Part shown: piece by piece, positions 9,826 to 16,683 of the stretch
Numbering within the stretch: position 1 is the stretch's first letter
Layout: every line of letters starts with the position of its first letter
Assembly: GCA_005888095.1 (NCBI GenBank)
Contig: VBKF01000125.1
Location: 25,038-89,037, forward strand
Reading direction: 5' to 3'
DNA length: 64,000 nucleotides
Source: Deltaproteobacteria bacterium
GTDB lineage: Bacteria > Desulfobacterota > Binatia > DP-6
Notes under the pieces: model-generated
Database searches by the model: none
Seen by the model: the letters and a program-made list of their open reading frames with translations, nothing else
What the model was told of the DNA's origin: nothing
Position numbers and translations under genes: made by a program

Positions 9826-11003
9826 CGTCTCTCGACGACCGCAAGGAGCGCGTCCGCCGTGCCTACGAAGGGCTCGCGCGGGGCGACGGGCAGGGCCTCC
9901 TCGACCTCTTCGCTCCCGACGTCGTCTACACGGTGATCGGGACGTCGGCCTACTCCGGTGTCTTCCGCGGCCGCAACGCGGTGCGCGAGCGCCTCTTCCG
10001 GCCGCTCGTCGCCGCCCTCGCGACGCCGCTCGCCATCGAGGTGCAGAGCCTCACCGCCGAGGACGACCGCGTCGTCGCCCAGCTGAAGGGTCATGCGACG
10101 CTCCGCTCGGGCGTGCCGTACGACAACACCTACTGCTTCGTCTTCCGGTTCGCCGGAGACCAGGTCGCGGAGGTGACCGAGTACCTCGACACGGCGCTCG
10201 TGGCGCGCGCCTTCACCGTGCCCGCCGAGCGCGAGGCGCTCCTCCGGCTGATGGACCTCAACATGTGCGAGATGTTCCGCGAGATCGTGCGGCTCGGACG
10301 CGGCGGCGAACTTCTCGAGACGCCGGCCTTGACGCTCTGCGCGAGCCCGCACGGCACGCCCTTCCACAACATGACGATCGTGCGCGACGCCGTCGACGCG
10401 GACACCGTCGTCGCGATGGTGCGCGACTTCTACGCCCGCCGCGGTCTCGCCTTCTCCATCGGCACCCGCGACCACGCCGACGCGGCGCTCGAAGCCGCGC
10501 TGCGCGAGCGCGGCTTCATGGAGCTGGTCGAGGTACCAGGCATGGCGCTCCTCGCCGACCCGGGGACGCGGAGCGAGCCGCCCGGCCTGGAGATCCGCCG
10601 CGTCAGGGACGACCAGGGACGGCGCGACTACCTGGAGGTGACCGCCGAAGCGTACGCGACCTTCCAGCAGCCCCGGGAGATGACCGAGGACACGTTCGCA
10701 TCGCTCGAGAGCCTGCACGCGCCGCACATCCAGGGCTTCGTCGGCTACCTCGACGGCGCACCGGTGGCCGCCGCCGCGCTCTATCTGACGCACGGGGTGG
10801 CGGGCATCGGCTGGGTCGGCACGCTGTCGGCACACCGCGGCCACCGCTACGCCGAGGCGGTCACCTGGGCCGCCGTGCGGGAAGGCTTCCGGCGGGGAGC
10901 GATCTTCGCCAACCTCCAGGCGTCGCCCCTCGGCCGCCCGGTCTACGAGCGGATGGGGTTCATCACACCCACCCGCTACCACGTCCTCGTTGGCACCGTC
11001 TGA
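9822..11003 (+). CDS. SnoaL-like/NTF2 domain fused to GNAT acetyltransferase domain
   Basis: A 393-residue two-domain protein. Residues 1-130 have the SnoaL/NTF2-like pattern (RVRRAYEGLARGDGQGLLDLF, VYTVIGTSAYSGVFRGRNAV, VVAQLKGHATLRSGVPYDN then YCFVFRF and VTEYLDTALV), a fold used by polyketide cyclases and small isomerases. After a linker, residues 165-393 look like a GNAT acyltransferase: RRVRDDQGRRDYLEVTAEAY, HIQGFVGYLDGAPVAAAALY, VGTLSAHRGHRYAEAVTWAA (acyl-CoA-binding Q/RxxGxG/A-like loop), then NLQASPLGRPVYERMGF. Starts in the previous stop codon (ATGA), with GGAG at 9813. Third gene of an operon with an acyl-CoA dehydrogenase and a PaaK-like protein. The acceptor is unknown. Confidence 0.75.
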   Translation: MTSLDDRKERVRRAYEGLARGDGQGLLDLFAPDVVYTVIGTSAYSGVFRGRNAVRERLFRPLVAALATPLAIEVQSLTAEDDRVVAQLKGHATLRSGVPYDNTYCFVFRFAGDQVAEVTEYLDTALVARAFTVPAEREALLRLMDLNMCEMFREIVRLGRGGELLETPALTLCASPHGTPFHNMTIVRDAVDADTVVAMVRDFYARRGLAFSIGTRDHADAALEAALRERGFMELVEVPGMALLADPGTRSEPPGLEIRRVRDDQGRRDYLEVTAEAYATFQQPREMTEDTFASLESLHAPHIQGFVGYLDGAPVAAAALYLTHGVAGIGWVGTLSAHRGHRYAEAVTWAAVREGFRRGAIFANLQASPLGRPVYERMGFITPTRYHVLVGTV

Positions 11004-11188
11004 GAGGCCGCACTCTCCGCGGCACGTGATTCGTGCGGCTCGCCGCACTGCGCGATCCGGCATCGGCGCGTCCACCGCGACTCACGATTTCGAGCATCGG
11101 CCGGGCATGACCGTTGCTGATCGGAGGCCCCGCCAGGGGTTCGGCCGCGCCGTGCAGGCGGGTCGCGCCCGCATGAAGGGGGGCTCCG

Positions 11189-11503
11189 GTGCGACGCTCC
11201 AGAGAGCGCGTCATTCTCGCGCTCCTGCTCATCAACGTCATCCTCCAGATCGTGGACGGGGTCATGACCTTCGCCTTCCTTCGGCCCGGCGTGGCCGAGG
11301 AGCTCAACCCGCTGATGCGCGCGGTGATCGAGCACTATGGCGTCGGGCCGACGGTGTGCCTCGTGAAGGTCTTCGCGATCGCGCTGCTCAGCCTCGTCTG
11401 GCCGCTCCGCAGGAACTCGCTCGCTGCTCCGGGTCTCCTGTTCCTCGGCGCGTTCTACGTGGTCATCGTGCTCCTGCCGTGGGCGACCGCCCTGGCGGGT
11501 TGA
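11189..11503 (+). CDS. DUF5658-type small integral membrane protein
   Basis: A 104-residue membrane protein with three hydrophobic segments: ILALLLINVILQIVDGVMTF (about 9-28), TVCLVKVFAIALLSLVWPL and LLFLGAFYVVIVLLPW. The pattern D-x-x-x-T near the first segment and the EELNPLMR loop match DUF5658 proteins. GTG start. Function unknown. Its 3' end overlaps by about 48 bp the degenerate C-terminal tail of the broken VapC gene on the other strand, consistent with erosion of that toxin gene. Confidence 0.65.
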   Translation: MRRSRERVILALLLINVILQIVDGVMTFAFLRPGVAEELNPLMRAVIEHYGVGPTVCLVKVFAIALLSLVWPLRRNSLAAPGLLFLGAFYVVIVLLPWATALAG

Positions 11504-11840
11504 GCGCTCTCTTTCGTGTTCGCCGTGAGAAGCGGCAGCCGAACTGCGAGGCATATCGCGGCGATCATCGTGTCGCGCTCGCCGATTCCCTCGCCCTTGG
11601 CGTCGAGTTCCCGGGCGAGATCTCCGGCTCGACGCGCCGCTGGCTCGTTGAACGGGTACACGCGGAGGCCGCGCAGTACTCGCCTCGTCTGGTCCCGCTG
11701 CGTCTCGGTCGCGCATCCGCGCCACACTTCGAAGGCGGACACTGCCGTGGTCCCGAGGCGACCTTGCCGCAGGAGCCGCGCCATCTGCTCGTGGCTTCGC
11801 GCTCGAGGAGATCGATCAGGGCATCCGTGTCCGCGATCAC
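11455..11840 (-). pseudogene. vapC: Frameshifted PIN-domain toxin (vapC pseudogene)
   Basis: The gene starts with GTG at 11840, overlapping the antitoxin stop (GTGA), and reads VIADTDALIDLLEREA, the canonical VapC N-terminus. Around 11785-11800 the reading frame is lost. Moving to the frame reached by a one-base deletion restores MARLLRQGRLGTTAVSAFE, GLRVYPFNEPAARRAGDL, ELDAKGEGIGERDTMIAAIC and RLPLLTAN, a complete PIN core. The expected N/H-F-x-x-x-x-G-L end is missing: the sequence runs instead into the DUF5658 gene. So there is one frameshift plus a lost C-terminus. A sequencing or assembly error could explain the frameshift but not the altered C-terminus. Confidence 0.75.
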
Positions 11841-12115
11841 CGGCGGACGGTCCAAGGCGTCGCCCTCGCTCGCTTGACCCGCTCCCGCAGGCCACTCCCG
11901 CGGAGCGCGCCGTAGGCCTTCAACGCCTCGGCAATGTCCTCTTGAGAAGGCGGCATCGGCTCCTCGATCCCCAGGTCGGCCTCGGCAGCTTCCGCAAGGC
12001 GACGGCGCACCCAATCGGAGAGGGAGATGCCTCGTCGTTCCGCGGCACGCGTGAAACGCGCCTTCTCGGCGGCGGTGGCCTTCACCTCGATCCGCTCCTC
12101 AGCCCTTGCTGACAT
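11837..12115 (-). CDS. Ribbon-helix-helix antitoxin (VapB-like)
   Basis: A 92-residue antitoxin. The RHH domain (residues 1-50) reads EERIEVKATAAEKARFTRAA then GISLSDWVRRRLAEAAEADL. The C-terminal part (PPSQEDIAEALKAYGALRGS) is the toxin-wrapping tail. Its stop overlaps the toxin's GTG start. Two tandem copies of ATGTACGGA at 12114-12132 cover its start codon and upstream DNA, a likely autoregulatory operator. The partner toxin is frameshifted, so this may now be an orphan antitoxin. Confidence 0.8.
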   Translation of the reverse strand: MSARAEERIEVKATAAEKARFTRAAERRGISLSDWVRRRLAEAAEADLGIEEPMPPSQEDIAEALKAYGALRGSGLRERVKRARATPWTVRR

Positions 12116-12132
12116 GTACGGATATGTACGGA
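12114..12132. promoter_or_regulatory. Tandem direct repeat over VapB start, likely operator
   Basis: ATGTACGGA is repeated exactly with a 10-bp period (12114-12122 and 12124-12132), one DNA helical turn. The first copy overlaps the antitoxin's ATG (reverse strand). Ribbon-helix-helix antitoxins bind repeats spaced this way on one face of DNA. The rest of the interval up to 12324 contains no gene that I can see. Confidence 0.5.
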
Positions 12133-12324
12133 CGCCAGCTCACGGGCGCAAGTCGCTGGGCGGGGCTGCATGACGCGGAGTGCGAGGCCCGGCATCTTCC
12201 AGCCGCCCCCGCTCTGGTGGTACGAGCTGGCGGACGCTCCGGTCGGTCAACGCGATCTTCATGCGGCTCCCTACTTTGCGCTGTCATGCGAGGTCATTCG
12301 GGCAATGACGCTCGGTGACCTCTG

Positions 12325-13440
12325 ATGCCCGCCCCGACATCAAATAGAAAGTCCTTGCCCCACGGCCTCCCCTTCGCGCCCACGAAGGTCGGCGTGCTCA
12401 TCGACATCGACATGGGCACCAAGGAGGACTTCCTGGCCACGCTGCGCTTCGGGTTCGACGAGGCCCACGCCGAGGGCGTGATCACCCGCCCGGTCGAGCT
12501 CGTCGTGAAGGAGGCGATCGGGCTCCCGCGCCTCGAGGCGAAGAACACGATCGACGGCTATCTCGCCCTTGCCGCCGAGGGCGTGCTCTGCGTCATCGGC
12601 CCGCTCATCACCGACAACTCGATCGCGCTCGCGCCGGTGATCGACCGCACCGGCGTGCCGGCCGTCACCTGGACGGGCACCGACCGCTACCATGGACAAT
12701 ACTGCTTCAACCTCGGCAACGGCGGCCTCGCCGAGGAGGCGGCGATGATGGCGGCGTGGATCCGCCGGCGCGGCTACACGACGGTCGGCATGATCCACGA
12801 GATCAGCCCGGGCGGCGTCGAGTACGCGTCGAACTTCCGCTACTACGCGGCCCGCGCCCGGCTCGACGTCCTGATCGAGGCCTACACGACGCAGGTTCCC
12901 GACGACCTCGAGGGCATCCTCCGGAAAATCCGCGACCAGCGGCCCGATTGCCTCGCCTATCTCGGCTACGGGTACCCGACGATCCTGATGGCCCCGATGT
13001 TCCGGAACCTCGGCTGGGACCCGCCCCGGATCATGACCAGCGCCTTCCAGTTCTGCTACGCCAAGCCCGAGTGGATGGCGGCGCTCGAGGGCTGGTACGG
13101 CATCGACCAGATGTGCGAGGAGAACCCGCGGCTCGGGCCCATGCTCGACCGCTTCGCGGACCATCTCGGCAAGCGGCGCGACCACACCGTGACGGCGCTC
13201 AGCTACGACACGACGCGTTTGATCGCCGAAGGGCTAGCGCGCGCGCCGCTGCTGACCCCCGCCGGCGTGAAGGACGGCCTCGAGCGGGTGCGCATGCTGC
13301 CCGCCGTCAACGGGGGCCCGCGCACGCACATGAGCCTCGGGCCCTACGATCACAAGGCGTACAAGGGCGACTGGCTCGTGATCCGCCGCATCGAGGGCGG
13401 GAGGACGGTGTTCGTCGGGCTCCACGAGCCGGCGATCTGA
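12325..13440 (+). CDS. Cytosolic periplasmic-binding-protein-like (LivK/Peripla_BP_6) receptor
   Basis: A 371-residue protein with the type I ligand-binding fold of branched-chain amino-acid and amide ABC receptors: KVGVLIDIDMGTKEDFLATL, FDEAHAEGVITRPVELVV, VLCVIGPLITDNSIALAPV, GVPAVTWTGTDRYHGQYCFN, AWIRRRGYTTVGMIHE and VTALSYDTTRLIAEGL. There is no signal peptide: the N-terminus is MPAPTSNRKSLPHGLPFAPT, and an in-frame stop at 12316-12318 excludes an upstream extension. No permease or ATPase genes are nearby. It is translationally coupled (TGATG) to an acyl-CoA synthetase, then to a second one. This suggests a cytosolic sensor or carrier for the substrate of those enzymes rather than an ABC uptake system; that is inference. 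Confidence 0.82.
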   Translation: MPAPTSNRKSLPHGLPFAPTKVGVLIDIDMGTKEDFLATLRFGFDEAHAEGVITRPVELVVKEAIGLPRLEAKNTIDGYLALAAEGVLCVIGPLITDNSIALAPVIDRTGVPAVTWTGTDRYHGQYCFNLGNGGLAEEAAMMAAWIRRRGYTTVGMIHEISPGGVEYASNFRYYAARARLDVLIEAYTTQVPDDLEGILRKIRDQRPDCLAYLGYGYPTILMAPMFRNLGWDPPRIMTSAFQFCYAKPEWMAALEGWYGIDQMCEENPRLGPMLDRFADHLGKRRDHTVTALSYDTTRLIAEGLARAPLLTPAGVKDGLERVRMLPAVNGGPRTHMSLGPYDHKAYKGDWLVIRRIEGGRTVFVGLHEPAI

Positions 13441-14957
13441 TGCTCCTGCCGACGTCTCCGGCGTTCCTCGCGCTGCAAGCCTCCCGTCGCGGCCGGGCGG
13501 GTGGCCTCTGCTTCGCCGGCCGGCGCATCGCCTACGGGGAGCTCTCCGCCGCCGTCGACGAGCTGGCGGCGTGGCTCGTGCGGCGGGGGCTCGGGACGGG
13601 ACAGCCGATCGGCGTGCAGGCGGCGAACGAGCCCGCGGTGGTGGCGATGCTCTTCGCCGTCTGGGGGATCGGGGCCGTCGCCGTGCCGATCGCCGTCCGC
13701 TCGACGGCCGAGGAGACGGCACACCTGCTCGAGCATGCGCGGGCCCGGGCGCTCCTCTGCGATCGTGGACGGGAGGCCGTCGCCCGCGACGCGGCCGCGG
13801 CGGCCGGCGTGCCGGCCTTCGTGACGGCGCCCGACCTGCCGCTCGCGCCGCGGCTCCTCCGTCGCGGCCGGCGGCCCGCGCCCCGCGCGCCCCGCCCGCC
13901 GGCGGCCGACGGGCTCGCGGTGATCGCCTACACCTCGGGGACGACGGGGGCCCCGAAGGGCGTCATGCTGACGCACGCGAACCTCCTCTGGGCGATGCTT
14001 GCCTGCGCCCAGGCGCGTGGCGACCGGGCCGAGACCGTCGGCGCCTGTCTGAGCCCGCTCAGCCACGTGCCGGTGCTGGTCTCGCACCTCCTCTGCCGCC
14101 TGCTCGCCGGGGCCACCGCCGTGCTGGTCGAGAAGTTCGACGTCGGCGCGACGCTCGATGCCGTCGAGCGCTTCGGGGTGACCGACCTCACGCTGATCGG
14201 CGGCATGGTCTTCGACATGCTCGCGCTCGGCCAGATTCCGGCGGCCGTGCGCCGGACGGTCGAGAAGGTGTCGGTGGGGGGTGCACCGACGCCGATGGAG
14301 GCGAAGCGCGCGCTCGCCCGGCTCTTCGAGGGCGCGGAGCTGATCGAGGCATACGGCCAGACCGAGTCGACCGACGGCGTCACGATGGCGCGCGGCACGA
14401 GCGTGTTCGACCGCGAGGGCACCGTCGGGCGGGTGAACCCGCACGTTGTCGTCGCGGTGCGTCGCCCCGACGGGGCGCTGGCGGCGCCGGGGGAGGAAGG
14501 GGAGATCGTGGTCGGCGGGCCGACCGTCATGGCCGGCTACCACCGCGACCGCGCCGCCACCGGCGACGCCGTCCGCGACGGCTGGCTGCACACCGGGGAC
14601 CTCGGGCGGCAGGACGCGGACGGCTACCTCTTCCTCACCGGGCGCGTGAAGGACATCATCATCACCGGCGGCGAGAACGTGTCGCCCGCCGAGGTGGAGG
14701 CCGTGCTGCGCGCCCATCCGGGCGTCGCCGACGTCGCCGTCATCGGCACGCCGCACCCCAAGTGGGGCGAGCAGGTGACGGCCGTGGTGGTCAGGCAGCC
14801 GGGCGCCCGGGTGGACGGCGCCGCGCTCGGCGCCTTCGCGGGGGCCCGGCTCGCCGGCTTCAAGCGGCCGCGACGGGTGGAGTTCGTCGACGCCCTGCCG
14901 CGCAACGCCGCCAACAAGGTGCAGGCGCATCTCCTGCGGGAGCGCTTCGGCGGCTGA
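13440..14957 (+). CDS. AMP-dependent acyl-CoA synthetase
   Basis: A 505-residue class I adenylate-forming enzyme, activating a carboxylic acid with ATP and CoA. Motif A3: IAYTSGTTGAPKGVMLTH (about residues 162-179). A5: EAYGQTESTDG (about 302-312). A7/A8: GWLHTGDLGRQDADGYLF and GRVKDIIITGGENVSPAEVE. A10 region: ALPRNAANKVQ, where the usual PRTxxGK lysine context is changed to PRNAANK; the Lys is retained. Start chosen by the 1-bp TGATG overlap with the receptor gene. Middle gene of a three-gene coupled operon. Acid substrate unknown. Confidence 0.92.
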   Translation: MLLPTSPAFLALQASRRGRAGGLCFAGRRIAYGELSAAVDELAAWLVRRGLGTGQPIGVQAANEPAVVAMLFAVWGIGAVAVPIAVRSTAEETAHLLEHARARALLCDRGREAVARDAAAAAGVPAFVTAPDLPLAPRLLRRGRRPAPRAPRPPAADGLAVIAYTSGTTGAPKGVMLTHANLLWAMLACAQARGDRAETVGACLSPLSHVPVLVSHLLCRLLAGATAVLVEKFDVGATLDAVERFGVTDLTLIGGMVFDMLALGQIPAAVRRTVEKVSVGGAPTPMEAKRALARLFEGAELIEAYGQTESTDGVTMARGTSVFDREGTVGRVNPHVVVAVRRPDGALAAPGEEGEIVVGGPTVMAGYHRDRAATGDAVRDGWLHTGDLGRQDADGYLFLTGRVKDIIITGGENVSPAEVEAVLRAHPGVADVAVIGTPHPKWGEQVTAVVVRQPGARVDGAALGAFAGARLAGFKRPRRVEFVDALPRNAANKVQAHLLRERFGG

Positions 14958-16543
14958 TGGAGACGCTCGGCGCCTTCCTCGACGCCGCCGTCGCGCGCGC
15001 GCCCGCGCGCGAGGCGCTGGCCGCCGCGCCGCGGGCGGAGGTGACGGCGCGGCTCGGCTGGGCCGAGCTGCGAGCGGCCAGCCGCGAGGCGGCGAAGAAG
15101 CTGCTGGCCGCCGGCGCCGGCAAGGGGAGCCGCGTCGGTCTCCTCTGCACCAACCGCCTCGAATGGCTGCCGATCGCCTTCGGCGCCCTCCGGCTGGGGG
15201 CCGTCCTGGTCCCGCTCTCCACGCTCTGGAAGCGAGACGAGCTGGCCCACGCGCTCGGGCACGCCGACGTGCAGCTCCTCGTCATGCTCGACCGGTTCCT
15301 GCGCCACGACTACCTCGCGACGCTCCGCGACATCGTCCCGGAGCTGGCCGGGGCGGCGCCCGGCGCGCTGCGCTCGCCACGCCTGCCCGCGCTCCGCCGC
15401 GTGGTGCTGCTCGACGGGGAGGCCCCGGGATGCGCGCGCTGGGGCGAGCTGCCCGCGGCGATCGACGACCCGTTCCTCGACGCCGTCGAGCGCGCCGTGT
15501 CACCCGTCGACTGGGCGACCGTCTTCTTCACGTCGGGCACGACGGCCGAGCCGAAGGCCGTGGTGCACTCTCACGGCGCGCTCGCGACCGCGGCGCGGGG
15601 CATCGCCGAGCGGCTCGGCATCGGGCCCGACGACGCCTGGTGGGGTCATCTCCCCCTCTTCTGGAGCGGGGGCTTCGTGCTCGGCGCGCTGGCGACCATC
15701 GCGGGCGGCGGGCGCGTCGTCCTCCAGGAGGTCGTCGATGCCGCGAGCGCGCTCGAGCTGCTCGAGCGGGAAGCGTGCACCATCATGGCCGGCTGGCATC
15801 AGGCCGCACCCCTGCTCGAGCATCCGGAGTTCGCGGGGCGCCGGCTCCGGCTCCGCAAGGGAACGCGCGCGGACCCCGAGCTGACGGCCCGGTTGCTCGG
15901 GTCGGACCACCACGCCGTCGGATGCTATGGCATGAGCGAGACTGCCACCTTCGTCAGCGCCGCGCGCTGGGACGACCCCGAGCCGATCCGCCTCGGCACC
16001 TTCGGCCGGCCGCTCGAGGGCATGGAGATCCGCATCGAGCCCGTCGCGGCGGGCGAGGCGGGCGAGATCCTGGTGCGCGGCCCCACCCTCATGGAGGGCT
16101 ACTACGGCGTTCCGCGCGCGACGACGTTCGACGCCGAAGGCTTCTTCCGGACGGGCGACCTGGGCTTCGTCGACCCGGCGGGGTTCCTGCACTTCACGGG
16201 GCGATTGAAGGACGTCATCAAGACCGCGGGGGTCAACGTGGCGGCGAGCGAGGTCGAGGCCGTGCTGCGGCGCCATCCGGCCGTGCAGGCCGCGCACGTC
16301 GTCGGGGTGCGGCATCCGACGCGGGGCGAGAACGTCGCGGCATTCGTGGTCTTCAAGGCTCGAGGCGGGGCGACGCCCGAGGAGCTCCAGGGTTTCTGCG
16401 GGGAATCCCTGGCCAGCTACAAGGTTCCCCGGCACGTCTTCGTGGTCGCGGAGGGCGACCTGCCGCGCACGGCGAGCGGCAAGGTGGAGAAGGCGGCGCT
16501 GCGCCGGCTGGCGGAGACCCGTGCGGCCGGAACCCCATTTTAA
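14957..16543 (+). CDS. AMP-dependent acyl-CoA synthetase
   Basis: A 528-residue adenylate-forming enzyme, distinct from its upstream neighbour. The ATP loop is FFTSGTTAEPKAVVHSHGAL (about residues 191-210; Gly to Ala in TSGTTAxP). Then comes GCYGMSETATF (about 322-332), a TGD motif in GFFRTGDLGFVDPAGFLHF, GRLKDVIKTAGVNVAASEVE and the catalytic-Lys element LPRTASGKVEKAAL. Coupled to the previous gene by TGATG. Two ligases in tandem behind one receptor could act on two related acids or on the same compound at different stages. No hairpin terminator seen after TAA, although a pyrimidine-rich stretch follows. Confidence 0.92.
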   Translation: METLGAFLDAAVARAPAREALAAAPRAEVTARLGWAELRAASREAAKKLLAAGAGKGSRVGLLCTNRLEWLPIAFGALRLGAVLVPLSTLWKRDELAHALGHADVQLLVMLDRFLRHDYLATLRDIVPELAGAAPGALRSPRLPALRRVVLLDGEAPGCARWGELPAAIDDPFLDAVERAVSPVDWATVFFTSGTTAEPKAVVHSHGALATAARGIAERLGIGPDDAWWGHLPLFWSGGFVLGALATIAGGGRVVLQEVVDAASALELLEREACTIMAGWHQAAPLLEHPEFAGRRLRLRKGTRADPELTARLLGSDHHAVGCYGMSETATFVSAARWDDPEPIRLGTFGRPLEGMEIRIEPVAAGEAGEILVRGPTLMEGYYGVPRATTFDAEGFFRTGDLGFVDPAGFLHFTGRLKDVIKTAGVNVAASEVEAVLRRHPAVQAAHVVGVRHPTRGENVAAFVVFKARGGATPEELQGFCGESLASYKVPRHVFVVAEGDLPRTASGKVEKAALRRLAETRAAGTPF

Positions 16544-16683
16544 GTCCGATTTTTCCTGTCTTCTTTGGGCGTTTATCACCTCTTCGCATGGTGACTCCGC
16601 TTGCCGGGCGGGGCTGGGGCGTGCGACATCGAGCCCCGCGAGGACCCCGCGAAGAGCCTCGCATCACGGAAGGGAGACACCAG

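Noticed and set aside
12133..12324. Possible small gene between the VapB gene and the LivK-like gene
   Set aside because: Only short frames without start signals or recognisable composition; treated as intergenic.
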